Positions 8,895-18,241 of a stretch of DNA of 64,000 nucleotides are shown here, one piece after another. The notes below the pieces were generated by a model. It had not been told where the DNA came from, did not search any database, and worked only from the letters and a program-made list of their open reading frames with translations. Where the stretch lies: contig DATBGS010000165.1 in assembly GCA_036557885.1 (NCBI GenBank), forward strand, positions 124,001 through 188,000, given 5' to 3'. Every line of letters starts with the position of its first letter. Position 1 is the first letter of the stretch. The translations under genes and the position numbers were made by a program. Source of the DNA: DATBGS01 sp036557885. GTDB lineage: Bacteria > Chloroflexota > Ktedonobacteria > Ktedonobacterales > DATBGS01.

Positions 8895-9749
8895 ATGGCC
8901 TCTGAAGTTGCAGAAAAACAGCCCACGATTCACCCTTCCTCCTCCATAGCACTCGTAGAAAGTCCCTGGTGGCGCCAGGCATGGCTGTATGTGGCTGCTG
9001 GCATCGCTATCTGCCGCAAAGACTCGCTCAAGCTGCTGGCCCTGGCCGCCTTGTTCACGATCCCACCGCTAGCCGCCGCCGTGATCGGCACGCAGCCGGG
9101 CGATGTTGCGTATTGGGCCGCCTGGGGTCTTCCCTGGATTACGATCACGCTGGGCAATATCGCAATGGTGCTGGCTATCGAAGACCTGGACGCCGGAAGG
9201 CCGCTGCATATCTTCAGGCTGCTGCCGGTGGGCGCTCGCTGGCTCCCGCGCTATCTGTGGGCCAACGGCATCACCACCGTCCTCTTCTGGGTGCCCCAGA
9301 CCATCGCAACCTGGGCGGTTGGCAAGCTGACCAATCATTGGGGCTGGCCGTCCTTGAGCATCACCGCCATCCTCCTGCTGCCGATGCTCTTCTGGCATGT
9401 GCGGCTGGTCTTTGCCACCTACGCCGCCATTGTTGATGATTACCCCGGCGCTCGCTCGGTGCGCATCAGCCTGGGCATCGCGCAGGGGCGCTGGCGCATG
9501 GCGGCAGCCGCCTTTGCGCTCTCGGTGCTGGTCGAGGCGCCCATTGTCGGGCCGCTCTATCTGCTGCTGCTTCAGGCGCCTCACAGTCCACCGCACGCAG
9601 ACCTGATCATTGCGGGATTCACCTGGACGCGAACGGATGACCTTGTGGGAGGCGCGTTGATCTGGGTGCTGATCATGCTTATGAGGCCCATCTTTATTGC
9701 CACGCTGCACGAAATCTACGAGGACTATCGCCCCAAATGGAAGCAGTAG
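8895..9749 (+). CDS. six-span integral membrane protein, function unknown
   Basis: 284 residues. After a ~30-residue hydrophilic head, about six membrane segments can be seen, among them SLKLLALAALFTIPPLAAAVIG, GLPWITITLGNIAMVLAI, ITTVLFWVPQTIATWAVG, SITAILLLPMLFWHVRLVFA, FALSVLVEAPIVGPLYLLLL and LIWVLIMLMRPIFIATL. I do not recognise the family with certainty. The ribosome-binding site before the ATG is weak (AAGG 15 nt upstream). The last 13 bases overlap the start of the hydrolase gene, so the two are translationally coupled and probably function together. Confidence 0.7.
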   Translation: MASEVAEKQPTIHPSSSIALVESPWWRQAWLYVAAGIAICRKDSLKLLALAALFTIPPLAAAVIGTQPGDVAYWAAWGLPWITITLGNIAMVLAIEDLDAGRPLHIFRLLPVGARWLPRYLWANGITTVLFWVPQTIATWAVGKLTNHWGWPSLSITAILLLPMLFWHVRLVFATYAAIVDDYPGARSVRISLGIAQGRWRMAAAAFALSVLVEAPIVGPLYLLLLQAPHSPPHADLIIAGFTWTRTDDLVGGALIWVLIMLMRPIFIATLHEIYEDYRPKWKQ

Positions 9750-10636
9750 AAGCCAAAGTCAGCACGCGCGACGGCCTCAGCATTTTTCTGCGCGCCTGGG
9801 TCGCGCCGGAGCCAGAGCGCATCGTCGTGTGTGTGCAAGGTCTGGGCGGGCATGGCGGCTACTATGCTGAACTGGCGGAGCATCTGGGCAAGGCAGGCAC
9901 AGCGCTGGTGGCGCCTGATCTGCGCGGGCATGGGCATTCGGCTGGCAAGCGCGGCGATATTGACCGCTTTGATCGCTACCTTGAGGATGTAGAGGCGGCG
10001 GTCATCTGGGCGCGCGAGTGCTGGCCCGGCAAGCTGGTGATACTGCTGGGCGAAAGCATGGGCGCATCCATTGCCATCCAGTACACGCTTCAGGCCGCGC
10101 AGCAACCCGCTACAGCGCCCGCCGGATTGATCTTGCTGGCGCCCGTCCTGCGCCCGGCCATTCAACCCTCTTTTAGCGAAGCCGCCCGTTTTCTGCGCTC
10201 GCTCGTCTTGCATCCCACTCGCCCCACAATGCCCACCAGCGGACGGGAAGAACTGGGCTGCCGCGACGACGCCTTTAACACGCGGCTGCGCGCCGACCCA
10301 CTCTTTGTGCGCCATGTCAGCGTGCGCTTCCTGAATACGCTCACCTTCTGGCTCTGGCGCACCCGCCGCAAAGCCAGCCAGGTCGCCTTGCCGCTGCTGG
10401 TCATTCGTGGAGAACAGGACCGCGTGGCGCATCCCGCCGGAACCGCCGCGTTTTATCGCCGCGTGCGCGCCACACAGCGTTCGTTCCTCATCATCCCCGA
10501 AGCCTATCACTGCCTGCTCTATGACCCCAAAACTCCGGCAGTGGTGGACGCGCTGAACGCATGGCTTGCAGAACACACGACCGCAGCGCAGGTCCAGCCG
10601 CTTCCGGCTGTTGGAAAGACGCTTTTGGCGGAATAA
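9737..10636 (+). CDS. alpha/beta hydrolase, monoacylglycerol lipase-like
   Basis: 299 residues with the serine hydrolase core: VVCVQGLGGHGGYYAELAEHL (oxyanion region), DLRGHGHSAGKRGDIDRFDRYLEDV (typical of lysophospholipase/monoglyceride lipase COG2267), nucleophile elbow GESMGA, Asp in LLVIRGEQDRVAHP and His in PEAYHCLLYD. All three catalytic residues are present. No signal peptide, so it probably acts on the cytoplasmic face. It overlaps the upstream six-span membrane protein by 13 bp. The substrate (mono- or lysolipid) is inferred from family only. Confidence 0.88.
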   Translation: MEAVEAKVSTRDGLSIFLRAWVAPEPERIVVCVQGLGGHGGYYAELAEHLGKAGTALVAPDLRGHGHSAGKRGDIDRFDRYLEDVEAAVIWARECWPGKLVILLGESMGASIAIQYTLQAAQQPATAPAGLILLAPVLRPAIQPSFSEAARFLRSLVLHPTRPTMPTSGREELGCRDDAFNTRLRADPLFVRHVSVRFLNTLTFWLWRTRRKASQVALPLLVIRGEQDRVAHPAGTAAFYRRVRATQRSFLIIPEAYHCLLYDPKTPAVVDALNAWLAEHTTAAQVQPLPAVGKTLLAE

Positions 10637-10833
10637 ATCGGCCCATTTCCTCTTGTAACTAGCCGCCTCCTTGCCTGGTACTTTCAGGCTATGTTCTTGT
10701 GTGATGAGCAAAGGTATGTGCGATACTGCCCCTCGCGTGCGCGTCAGCACCAATTTTTGATACTGCCAACCAGCGCCCAACGAGGCGCGCAGGCAGAGAG
10801 CGGAGGAAGCACAGTACCGTCAGGAGACAACTC

Positions 10834-11710
10834 TTGCCCAAAACAGGTATCCATTTGAAGACGCGCCGCGAGGAGGCAACTCACGGGCGTCCCACACAAA
10901 TACAGGCTTATTCGGGTTCCGGGCACACCAGATCAAGACTATACAGAACAAACTGAAGATACCCTTCCCTTAGAAGACTCGTCACTCTTCCCCCAGGAAC
11001 CATCGCAGGCCAGACATCACCAGGCGCCTGCCCACAACCCAGGCATCCTCTCTCGGCCAACCCCTCCCACAGGCAAGCTGCCCACGCGGATAACATTGCC
11101 TGCGCTCGCGGTTACGCCCGCGCCAGGGGCGCTGGTTGAGGCAAAACAACATGGCAGAGCACGCGGTTGGCGCTGGTGGGTCAAGGTAGCGGTGCTTGCC
11201 GTGTCTGTGCTGGTGGTGCTGGGCATCGCTGGCTACGTCTTGCTCCCAGCTTTCCAGAGCGGTCAGTCAACTCGCCAAAGCTACAAAAGCGTAAATACCG
11301 GCAGCTTCCAACTGCCTACCGCAACCTCTACGGTTGCCCCCACACCCACGTCTACCATGACGCCAACGCCACCACCAAAGCCAACGGCCACGCCGCGCCG
11401 CAAGCCGACACCCCCGCCAGCGAGCAAAGGGAGCGTAGTCAGCATCATCCAGTCGGTGTTTGGAAGCTACTCCAGCGACGCGATTGCCGTCGCCACCTGC
11501 GAATCCAGCTTGAACCCGTCGGCGCAGAACCACACGTCAATCGGTGGCAGCTATGCCTCCGGGTTGTTTCAGATATTGTATCCCTCTACCTGGAACACCA
11601 CCGCTCAGCGCGCCAAATCCCCCTTTGACGCGCAAGCAAACACCCTGGCCGCCTATGAAATCTTCAAGCGCGACGGCTACTCCTGGCGAGAATGGTCCTG
11701 CAAGCCATAA
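10834..11710 (+). CDS. membrane-anchored lysozyme-fold (SLT-like) protein with apparent N-terminal frameshift
   Basis: The secure part is the frame ending at 11710: a basic stretch, one membrane span (VKVAVLAVSVLVVLGIAGYVLL), a Thr/Pro-rich linker and a C-terminal lysozyme-like domain (AIAVATCESSLNPSAQN...SYASGLFQILYPSTWN, with the catalytic-type Glu in CESSLNP). This resembles resuscitation-factor/transglycosylase domains that cut peptidoglycan. That frame is open back to 10859 and reads coding-like (DYTEQTEDTLPLEDSSLFP) but has no good start; TTG at 11096 is possible but has no ribosome site. In another frame TTG 10834 follows AGGAG with 7 nt and reads LPKTGIHLKTRREEATHG. The two join if one base is missing or extra near 10910-10930. 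Either a real frameshift or a sequence error. Confidence 0.65.
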
Positions 11711-11726
11711 AAGCAAGCTAGAGGCA

Positions 11727-11837
11727 CCTGTACCCCCGGCATCCCTGCCGGGCAATCATGGCAACCACGAAGCGTTCCCTTATGCCACCCCTCAAAGCAG
11801 GGGCACGGCGAACCGGCGGGGACGCCGGGGGTACAGG
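11727..11837. repeat. composite REP-like element with 14-bp terminal inverted repeats
   Basis: CCTGTACCCCCGGC (11727-11740) and GCCGGGGGTACAGG (11824-11837) are perfect inverted ends. Inside are the hairpin CCCGGC-atccct-GCCGGG and a copy of the companion hairpin CCCCTCAAAGCAGGGG (11788-11803). It fills most of the gap between the lysozyme-fold gene and tex. Confidence 0.75.
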
Positions 11838-11947
11838 GAGCACGCCCACCACCAGTAGCCAGGTATCTTACCTGCCCTCGCTTCCTGTGGTACTATCTTT
11901 CTGCACAGAGCTAAAACCCACTCCGATCACGGAAGGCAGGAACCCTG

Positions 11948-14251
11948 TTGACCAACCAGGAAGAAACCACCCCAGAATCAGCACTGCCCGCAGAAACGCT
12001 TCCCATTGGGGAGCTTGCCAGGGCCATCGGCGCAGAAGCGAAGCTCTCCATCGGCCAGGTGGAGCGCACCATTGCGCTGCTGGACGAGGGCAACACCATT
12101 CCCTTTATCGCCCGCTACCGCAAAGAAGTCACGGGCAGCCTGGATGAAGTCCAGATTCAGACCATCGCTGACCGCGCCGCTGCGCTGCGGGCGCTGCACC
12201 AGCGCAAAGCCGATGTGCGCCGGTTAATTGATGCGCAGGGCAAACTGACGCCAGAGATTGAGGCGGCGCTGGCGGCGGCCACGACGCTGCAAGAAGTCGA
12301 AGATATTTATTTGCCCTATCGCCCCAAGCGAAAAACCCGCGCCAGCGTCGCCCGCGAAAAGGGGCTGGCGCCGCTGGCCGAGCTTATTTTGCAGCAGCCC
12401 GAACTGGCCGGAAATCTGAGCGCGCTGCTGGAGCAGCACGCCCAGCCCTTTGTGGACGCCGAAAAGGGCGTCAATACCATTCAGGAAGCCTACGCGGGCG
12501 CCCGCGATATTGTGGCCGAGACGTTGGCCGAAGACGCCAACGTGCGCGGGAGCATGCGTGCCACCTTCTTCAAGTCTTCCACGCTCAGCGCGAAAGTGGC
12601 CGAGCCAGAGAAGCTGGCCGAAAAAGACCCCAACGGCGTCTATCAACTGTACTACGATTTCAATGAGAGCGTGACCAAACTGGTGCCACATCGCGTGCTG
12701 GCGCTGAACCGCGCCGAGCGCGAAGACGTGCTGCGCGTGGGCGTCGCGCTGCCCTATGAGCAGGCGCAGCCCGAAATCACGCAGCATTATCCCATCAAAT
12801 CGTCGTCGCCCTTTGCCAATCACTTAACCGAAGCGATGGAAGATGGCTATAAGCGCTTGCTGGCGCCCTCGATGGAGCGCGAAGTGCGCGTAGAACTGAC
12901 GCGCAAGGCCGAAGAACACGCCATCGCCATCTTTGCCACCAATCTGCGCAACTTGCTGCTGCAACCGCCGCTGCGCGGGCGCAAGGTGCTGGGCGTTGAC
13001 CCGGGCTATCGCACCGGCTGCAAGCTCACTATTGTGGATGAGACGGGCAAGTTTCTAGAATCCGACACCATCTATCTGCATCAGTCAGAGAAAGCGGCGC
13101 AGACCATCCGCAAACTGCTGGCAGAGCACAACATCACGGTGATAGCCATTGGCAACGGCACTGCTTCGCGTGAAACCGAGCAGCTAGTCGCTGGCATCAT
13201 CAAAGAGCTTGAGCGGGAGACAGACATCTCCGGGCGCATCGGCTACGTGATGGTCAACGAGGCCGGCGCGTCGGTCTATTCTGCATCGGAGGCCGCGCGT
13301 CAGGAGTTCCCCACGCTTGACGCCACCCAGCGCGGCACCATCTCCATTGCCCGCCGCCTGCAAGACCCGCTGGCGGAACTGGTGAAGATTGACCCCAAGG
13401 CGGTTGGCGTGGGCCTGTACCAGCATGACGTAGACCAGAAAGAATTGGCAGAGATGCTGGATCGCGTCGTCGTCTCGTGCGTCAACTACGCGGGCGTTGA
13501 GGTCAATTCGGCGTCTGCCGCGCTGCTCAAGCATGTTTCCGGCATCAACACCCGCCTGGCTAACTCCATCGTGAAATATCGTGAGGAGCATGGCGCGTTC
13601 CGTTCGCGCGAGGAGCTACAGAAAGTCTCCGGCTTTGGGCCAGCCACTTTTGTGCAGGCGGCAGGCTTCCTCAAGATTGCCAACGGGACTGAGCCGTTAG
13701 ATAATTCGTTTATTCATCCAGAAAGCTACGGCGCCACCCGCGACCTTCTGGAGATGCTCCCTGGCGAGAGCAAAACTGGCAAACCGGCTGAGCGCATCGC
13801 TCAGTTTCGGCAATTGGTCAAGCTGCAATCCAGCCTGGGGCGCAGCAGCCGCAATTCCAGAGACGGCGAGGAGAGCGCCTGGGCCGACATTGCCAGCAAG
13901 ATTGGGGTGGGCTTGCCCACGCTGAAGGATATTTTAGAGAATCTGGAGAAGCCGGGGCTGGACCCGCGCGATGCCCTGCCAGCACCCATCCTGCGCCATG
14001 ATGTGCTCAAAATGGAAGACCTCCAGCCAGGGATGATCTTGCAGGGCACGGTGCGCAATGTCGTGGACTTTGGCGCGTTTGTAGACATCGGCGTTAAACA
14101 GGATGGCCTGGTGCACGTCTCGGAGTTGGCAGATCGCTTTGTGAAAGACCCGCTCTCGGTTGTCGCCGTTGGGCAGATCGTGCAGGTACGCGTGCTCAAG
14201 GTCGAGGTGCAGCGCGGGCGCGTGCAGTTAAGCATGCGTGGTATCAAGTAA
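11948..14251 (+). CDS. tex: Tex family S1 RNA-binding protein
   Basis: 767 residues, the normal size for Tex (transcription accessory protein, binds nucleic acid). N-terminal helical HTH region with LDEGNTIPFIARYRKEVTGSLDE, a YqgF-like RNase H fold from about residue 347 (KVLGVDPGYRTGCKLTIVDE), helix-hairpin-helix repeats about 530-580 (NTRLANSIVKYREEHGAF, then VSGFGPATFVQAAGFL) and a C-terminal S1 domain from about 694 (ILQGTVRNVVDFGAFVDIGV). The start is TTG at 11948, preceded by a GGAAGGCAGGAA purine stretch; no ATG gives the conserved N-terminus. The tiny membrane-protein gene starts 30 bp downstream. Confidence 0.93.
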   Translation: MTNQEETTPESALPAETLPIGELARAIGAEAKLSIGQVERTIALLDEGNTIPFIARYRKEVTGSLDEVQIQTIADRAAALRALHQRKADVRRLIDAQGKLTPEIEAALAAATTLQEVEDIYLPYRPKRKTRASVAREKGLAPLAELILQQPELAGNLSALLEQHAQPFVDAEKGVNTIQEAYAGARDIVAETLAEDANVRGSMRATFFKSSTLSAKVAEPEKLAEKDPNGVYQLYYDFNESVTKLVPHRVLALNRAEREDVLRVGVALPYEQAQPEITQHYPIKSSSPFANHLTEAMEDGYKRLLAPSMEREVRVELTRKAEEHAIAIFATNLRNLLLQPPLRGRKVLGVDPGYRTGCKLTIVDETGKFLESDTIYLHQSEKAAQTIRKLLAEHNITVIAIGNGTASRETEQLVAGIIKELERETDISGRIGYVMVNEAGASVYSASEAARQEFPTLDATQRGTISIARRLQDPLAELVKIDPKAVGVGLYQHDVDQKELAEMLDRVVVSCVNYAGVEVNSASAALLKHVSGINTRLANSIVKYREEHGAFRSREELQKVSGFGPATFVQAAGFLKIANGTEPLDNSFIHPESYGATRDLLEMLPGESKTGKPAERIAQFRQLVKLQSSLGRSSRNSRDGEESAWADIASKIGVGLPTLKDILENLEKPGLDPRDALPAPILRHDVLKMEDLQPGMILQGTVRNVVDFGAFVDIGVKQDGLVHVSELADRFVKDPLSVVAVGQIVQVRVLKVEVQRGRVQLSMRGIK

Positions 14252-14281
14252 TTTCTTATCTATTTTTCTGGAGGTAATCGC

Positions 14282-14452
14282 GTGGCAAGGAAAAGACGAC
14301 TGGGAAGGTTGCGACTGAGCCGACGCCGCAGCTTCTCCGCCCGGCTCACGGTGGTGCTGCTGAGGCTGGCGCTTATTCTTACACTGTCTGTCTTGCTTTT
14401 CTATATCTGGCGGAAAAGCCACCACTACATCATGGAAGTGCTGTTGCCATAA
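14282..14452 (+). CDS. small single-span membrane protein (56 aa)
   Basis: Starts with GTG, 6 nt after GGAGGT (14270-14275). The product begins MARKRRLGRLRLSRRRSF, has one hydrophobic helix (LTVVLLRLALILTLSVLLFYIW) and ends with a short HHYIMEVLLP tail. The basic head suggests the N-terminus is cytoplasmic. No family recognised. It resembles in plan the 51-residue protein at 18045. Confidence 0.6.
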   Translation: MARKRRLGRLRLSRRRSFSARLTVVLLRLALILTLSVLLFYIWRKSHHYIMEVLLP

Positions 14453-14476
14453 CCACAACATCAAAGGGGGAACAGG

Positions 14477-15271
14477 ATGCTTTTGCCAAGTTTTGATCTT
14501 ACGGGAAAGGTTGCCATCGTCACCGGCAGCACACGCGGCATTGGGCTGGCGATTGCTGCCGCGCTCGCCAATGCTGGCGCCAAAGTGGTGATTGTTGGGC
14601 GCAAGCCAGAGGGCGTTGCGGCAGCCGTAGACGAGCTTCAGCAGGCGGGCTATACCGTGCTGGGCGTGCCCACCAACATCAGCAAGCCGGAAGACCTTCA
14701 GCGGCTCGTGCAGTCCACAGAAGCCCACTTTGGCATGGCTGATATTCTGGTCAACAACGCCGCCACCAACGTGCATTTTGGCCCGCTGATGGATGCCGAT
14801 GACGGCATGTGGACCAAGATGTTCGAAACAAATATCATGGGCGCGGTGCGCCTGACCCGCCTGATCGTGCCGCAGATGAAAGAGCGGCAGAGCGGCAAGA
14901 TCATCAACATCGCGTCGGTGGCGGGCATCCTGCCCGGCACCATGCAGGGCATCTACAGCGCCACTAAAGCCGCTATCGTCAGCATCACGCGCTCGATGGC
15001 CCAGGAGTTCGGCCACTGGAATATCCAGGTGAACGCCATTGCCCCCGGCGTCATCCAGACGCGCTTTGCAAACGTGCTGGTCGAAACTCCGCAGATTCGC
15101 AAATCGGTGGAAGCCATGTCGCCGCTGCACCGCATCGGCACGCCGGATGAGATTGCGGGCATGGCGCTGTTCCTGGCTTCGCCTGCCTCGAACTTCACGA
15201 CGGGCGCGGTCATGGTCGTTGATGGCGGCCTGACGATTGGCGGGCATGCCGGGCCGCCAGACGCGGAGTAA
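14477..15271 (+). CDS. SDR family NAD(P)-dependent oxidoreductase (FabG-like)
   Basis: 264 residues, classical short-chain dehydrogenase. Cofactor loop TGSTRGIG near residues 14-21; NNA in ILVNNAATN; catalytic Ser in IINIASVAG, Tyr and Lys in YSATKAA near residue 159; PG motif in AIAPGVIQT; C-terminal DGGLTIGG. Arg in the VGRKPEG loop after beta-2 suggests NADP(H). Substrate unknown: 3-oxoacyl reductases, glucose and secondary-alcohol dehydrogenases share this plan. AGGGGGAACAGG precedes the ATG. The stop is 4 bp from the start of the FAD oxidoreductase, so the two likely act in one pathway. Confidence 0.9.
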   Translation: MLLPSFDLTGKVAIVTGSTRGIGLAIAAALANAGAKVVIVGRKPEGVAAAVDELQQAGYTVLGVPTNISKPEDLQRLVQSTEAHFGMADILVNNAATNVHFGPLMDADDGMWTKMFETNIMGAVRLTRLIVPQMKERQSGKIINIASVAGILPGTMQGIYSATKAAIVSITRSMAQEFGHWNIQVNAIAPGVIQTRFANVLVETPQIRKSVEAMSPLHRIGTPDEIAGMALFLASPASNFTTGAVMVVDGGLTIGGHAGPPDAE

Positions 15272-15275
15272 TCGG

Positions 15276-16583
15276 GTGGAGACAGTCGTTTTGATTGGCG
15301 GCGGCTCAAGCGCCGCGCTCAGCGCAGTGCGGCTGGCAGAGCGCGGCTTTCGCGTGATTGCGCTGGAGAAAGCACGGCGCGGCAACGGCTCGTCCTCGCG
15401 CTCGATGGCAGGCATTCGCGCCCAGTTTGGCGTGGAAGAGACGGTGATGGGACTGCGCTACTCCGAATGGTGGTACGCGCATTTCCACGAGCACCTGCAC
15501 ACGCCCGCCGAACGCGCCGCGCTGCCCGTCATGCGCCAGAATGGGTACCTTTTCCTCTTTGAAGACCCGGCCTATCCTGACCCGGCCTGGGATGACACGC
15601 TGCGCCAGGAACTGGCCGACGCCTGGCAGCAGGCGCAGGTCAACGCGGCCATGCAGCGGCGCTTGGGCCTGCCGGTAGAAATCCTGCCGCCAGCGGAGAT
15701 TTGTCGCCAGTGGCCGCATCTGGAGACTGAGCGGCTGATCGGCGCCACGTGGTGCCCGGAAGACGGCTTTCTCATCCCCGATATGATCTATCTCGAAGGC
15801 TTCCGGCGCGCACAAGAACTGGGCGTGGAACTGCGTGAGCAGACCGAGGTAACGGGCGCCAGGGTCAGCGGCGAGCGTATCACCCATCTCGAAACCACGC
15901 AGGGGCCGGTAGCGGGCGACTTCTTTGTCAACTGCACCAACGCCTGGGCGCCCCGCGTCAGCCAACGCATTGGTGGCATGCCGCTGCCGATTGCGCCCAC
16001 CAAGCGCTATCTGTATTTCTGGAAATCGGGCCAGCCCGTCATGGAGTCTGAGCGCTGGCACCGCATGCCGATGACCATCTACGGCATGGGCAGGCATCGC
16101 GGCGCGCATTCCCGCCCGGAAAGCGAACTGCTCGTGCTGGCCTGCATGCACCAGGCCCCGCCAGAGCCGGACTTTACGGACGAAGATCAGGACGCCATTC
16201 GCCCTGGCTTCTCGCACCTGGAGGGTGTGGACAACTTCGGCTATTACGTGCTGGAACAGGCTGCAACCTTTATGCCCAGCCTGGCAGACAGTGGCGGATT
16301 GGTCGCCACGACCTCTGGCTTTTACGGCATGACTCCCGATGGCAGCCCGCTCATTGGCTTTGATGCCCGCCTGCACAACCTGGCGCACGCGGCAGGCTTC
16401 TCCGGGCACGGGCTGATGCACGCGCCCATCACCGCTGCGCTGGTCGAAGCGTTGCTAGCGGGCGATGTGCGCAATGGGCAGGTGCGTCTGCCATCTCCCT
16501 TCGAAGGCCACACGATGAACCTGGCGGCCTTCGACCCCTGCCGCGATTTCAGCCAGTCGCACAAAGAGTCGCACGTCCTATGA
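15276..16583 (+). CDS. FAD-dependent oxidoreductase, DAO family
   Basis: 435 residues from GTG 15276 (GCGGAG upstream). A longer in-frame ATG at 15237 would overlap the SDR gene and add residues before the Rossmann strand, so it is rejected. N-terminal dinucleotide motif VVLIGGGSSAALSAVRLAERGF, Glu binding ribose in IALEKA, then GSSSRSMAGIRAQFG as in sarcosine/dimethylglycine-type oxidases; C-terminal GGLVATTSGFYGMTPDGSPLIG and HAAGFSGHGLMHAP close the FAD site. Probably oxidises an amine or amino acid; substrate not visible. Overlaps the next gene by 4 bp (ATGA). Confidence 0.87.
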   Translation: METVVLIGGGSSAALSAVRLAERGFRVIALEKARRGNGSSSRSMAGIRAQFGVEETVMGLRYSEWWYAHFHEHLHTPAERAALPVMRQNGYLFLFEDPAYPDPAWDDTLRQELADAWQQAQVNAAMQRRLGLPVEILPPAEICRQWPHLETERLIGATWCPEDGFLIPDMIYLEGFRRAQELGVELREQTEVTGARVSGERITHLETTQGPVAGDFFVNCTNAWAPRVSQRIGGMPLPIAPTKRYLYFWKSGQPVMESERWHRMPMTIYGMGRHRGAHSRPESELLVLACMHQAPPEPDFTDEDQDAIRPGFSHLEGVDNFGYYVLEQAATFMPSLADSGGLVATTSGFYGMTPDGSPLIGFDARLHNLAHAAGFSGHGLMHAPITAALVEALLAGDVRNGQVRLPSPFEGHTMNLAAFDPCRDFSQSHKESHVL

Positions 16584-17950
16584 GCCAGGAGAAGTCGGCT
16601 GAAGCCATCACCTCACCATCTGCCGCCACCGCTCCATTGAGCGCGATAATTCAGGCGCTGAGCAGCCCACGCGCCCAGCGTTCGCGGCTGTGGCGCGGCA
16701 TCTGGTGGGCAGTGCTGGGGCTGGGCTTGCTGCTTCTGAGCGCGCAAGCATGGCTTGCCAGCCAGCAGCCCAACGATTTCTGTCAGGACTATCAGGCTGC
16801 CCAACACCTGCTCCAGGGGCATTCGGCCTATCTGCCTGTGCAGTGCTGGGCTGGCATCTCTAATGTGCCCGTCACAATTGAGTACAACCCACACCCGCCA
16901 ACCTCGGTGCTGCTGGCGTATCCGTTTGGCTTGCTTCCGTTCCCCACCGCAACCTTGCTCTGGGGCTGCTTCTGTCTGGCTGCGTATCTGGTGGCGGGCT
17001 GGCTGCTCCTTAGCGAGGTTGGCTGGCGTTCCCTGCCAGGGATAGCGCTGTTTACGTTTGGCAGTGGGCTGTGGCCCGCGCTCCGGCTCTCGCTGTCACT
17101 GCAAAACCTTGGTGAATTCACGCTGCTCTTGCTGGTGGGCGCGTGGCTGCTGGAGCGGCACGGGAAGCACCGCTGGGCTGGCGTGCTGCTGGGGCTGGCC
17201 GCCCTGCTTAAACTCTGGCCGACGCTGCTGCTTCTGGGCGCGATTCTCTACGGGCGCCGGGCTGTCGTCAGATCGGCGCTGCTCACCATTGGCAGTGTCA
17301 CCATCCTCACGGTGTTGGTATTGGGGCCACAAGCCATTGCCGACTACCTGGGGCCGGTGCAGATCAATGAGCGTGCCTGGGTGCCCGCTCAAGAGAATCT
17401 TTCCATTGTTGGAGCCGTCACACGCCCGCTTACCGGCTACGATGACCACTTAGTTGCGATTCCGCGACTACTGCAAGGCGTCAGCCTCTCCTCAGCCGTT
17501 TTGTTGGGCGAGCTTGTTGCCGGGTTGGTCCTGCTGGCAACGCTGCTTTTTCTCTGGCGCTGTCGCCAGCGCGGCAAGAGCGCAGTGGGTGAGTGGCTGG
17601 CTCAAGGCGTGCTGATTACCATGCTCTTGCTGATCTTCCCCGTTACCTGGTACTGGAGCCTGACCCTGCTGCTGCTCCCCGGCGCGATGCTCCTGCTGGC
17701 GCTGCGCCAGCTTCCCAGGCCGCCCACCTGGTGGTTGCTCACCCTCTTGATTACCCTGCTCATTCCCTTTGGCGCCGCCTGGCCCTGCATCTGGCTGGCA
17801 GATAAGCTGTTGGCACAACCCCATAACACGCTTACCGGCTGGGCAACGCTGCTTTATGACGTGCCAACCATCGCGCTGCTGGCGTTGGCCGGGCTGCAAG
17901 GGTGGCTGTTGTGGAACATGGGCCAGGCTTCCCTCCATAAAAATACCTAG
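16580..17950 (+). CDS. GT87-type (DUF2029) polyprenol-dependent glycosyltransferase-like membrane protein
   Basis: 456 residues, about ten membrane segments (GIWWAVLGLGLLLLSAQAWL, TLLWGCFCLAAYLVAGWLLL, GVLLGLAALLKLWPTLLLLGA and others). Early periplasmic loop with NDFCQDYQAAQHLLQGHSAY, carrying the Asp expected of GT-C transferases, and the K-L-W-P segment typical of the GT87/DUF2029 group, which includes actinobacterial mannosyltransferases. Reaction inferred from family: sugar transfer from a polyprenyl-phosphate donor outside the membrane. ATGA overlap with the preceding oxidoreductase. Confidence 0.78.
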   Translation: MSQEKSAEAITSPSAATAPLSAIIQALSSPRAQRSRLWRGIWWAVLGLGLLLLSAQAWLASQQPNDFCQDYQAAQHLLQGHSAYLPVQCWAGISNVPVTIEYNPHPPTSVLLAYPFGLLPFPTATLLWGCFCLAAYLVAGWLLLSEVGWRSLPGIALFTFGSGLWPALRLSLSLQNLGEFTLLLLVGAWLLERHGKHRWAGVLLGLAALLKLWPTLLLLGAILYGRRAVVRSALLTIGSVTILTVLVLGPQAIADYLGPVQINERAWVPAQENLSIVGAVTRPLTGYDDHLVAIPRLLQGVSLSSAVLLGELVAGLVLLATLLFLWRCRQRGKSAVGEWLAQGVLITMLLLIFPVTWYWSLTLLLLPGAMLLLALRQLPRPPTWWLLTLLITLLIPFGAAWPCIWLADKLLAQPHNTLTGWATLLYDVPTIALLALAGLQGWLLWNMGQASLHKNT

Positions 17951-18044
17951 CCTGCCTCAGCTTTTCTGCCCTTTTCTGAGCGCAAGCCAGCTTCTATACT
18001 GTTATTGGGAGGCATTCGGTTATTTTGACCCAAGGAGGGATGTC

Positions 18045-18200
18045 ATGGCTCGGTCTAAGCGCTTATTTGTTCATCACCGGGGGCATGGTGGTTCAGGCGT
18101 GCTTTCGGTGATTTTGCCGCGCATCGTCGCGGTGGTGCTGCTCTGTCTGGCGCTGTACTATCTGCTGCACAAAACAAGCCAGCACCTCAACAAGCTGTAG
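18045..18200 (+). CDS. small single-span membrane protein (51 aa)
   Basis: ATG at 18045 preceded by AAGGAGGG. The product begins MARSKRLFVHHRGHGGSG and has one hydrophobic helix (VLSVILPRIVAVVLLCLALYYLL), then a polar tail. Same plan as the 56-residue protein at 14282 (MAR + basic head + one helix + short tail). No family recognised. Confidence 0.6.
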   Translation: MARSKRLFVHHRGHGGSGVLSVILPRIVAVVLLCLALYYLLHKTSQHLNKL

Positions 18201-18224
18201 TCTCATAAGGAAACCTTCTACTTC

Positions 18225-18241
18225 AGGGGCCTATGGCCCCT
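18225..18241. terminator. short palindrome overlapping the ABC ATPase stop codon
   Basis: AGGGGCC-tat-GGCCCCT, a 7-bp perfect stem with a 3-nt loop between convergent genes. There is no T-run on either side, so terminator function is only possible. Confidence 0.35.
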
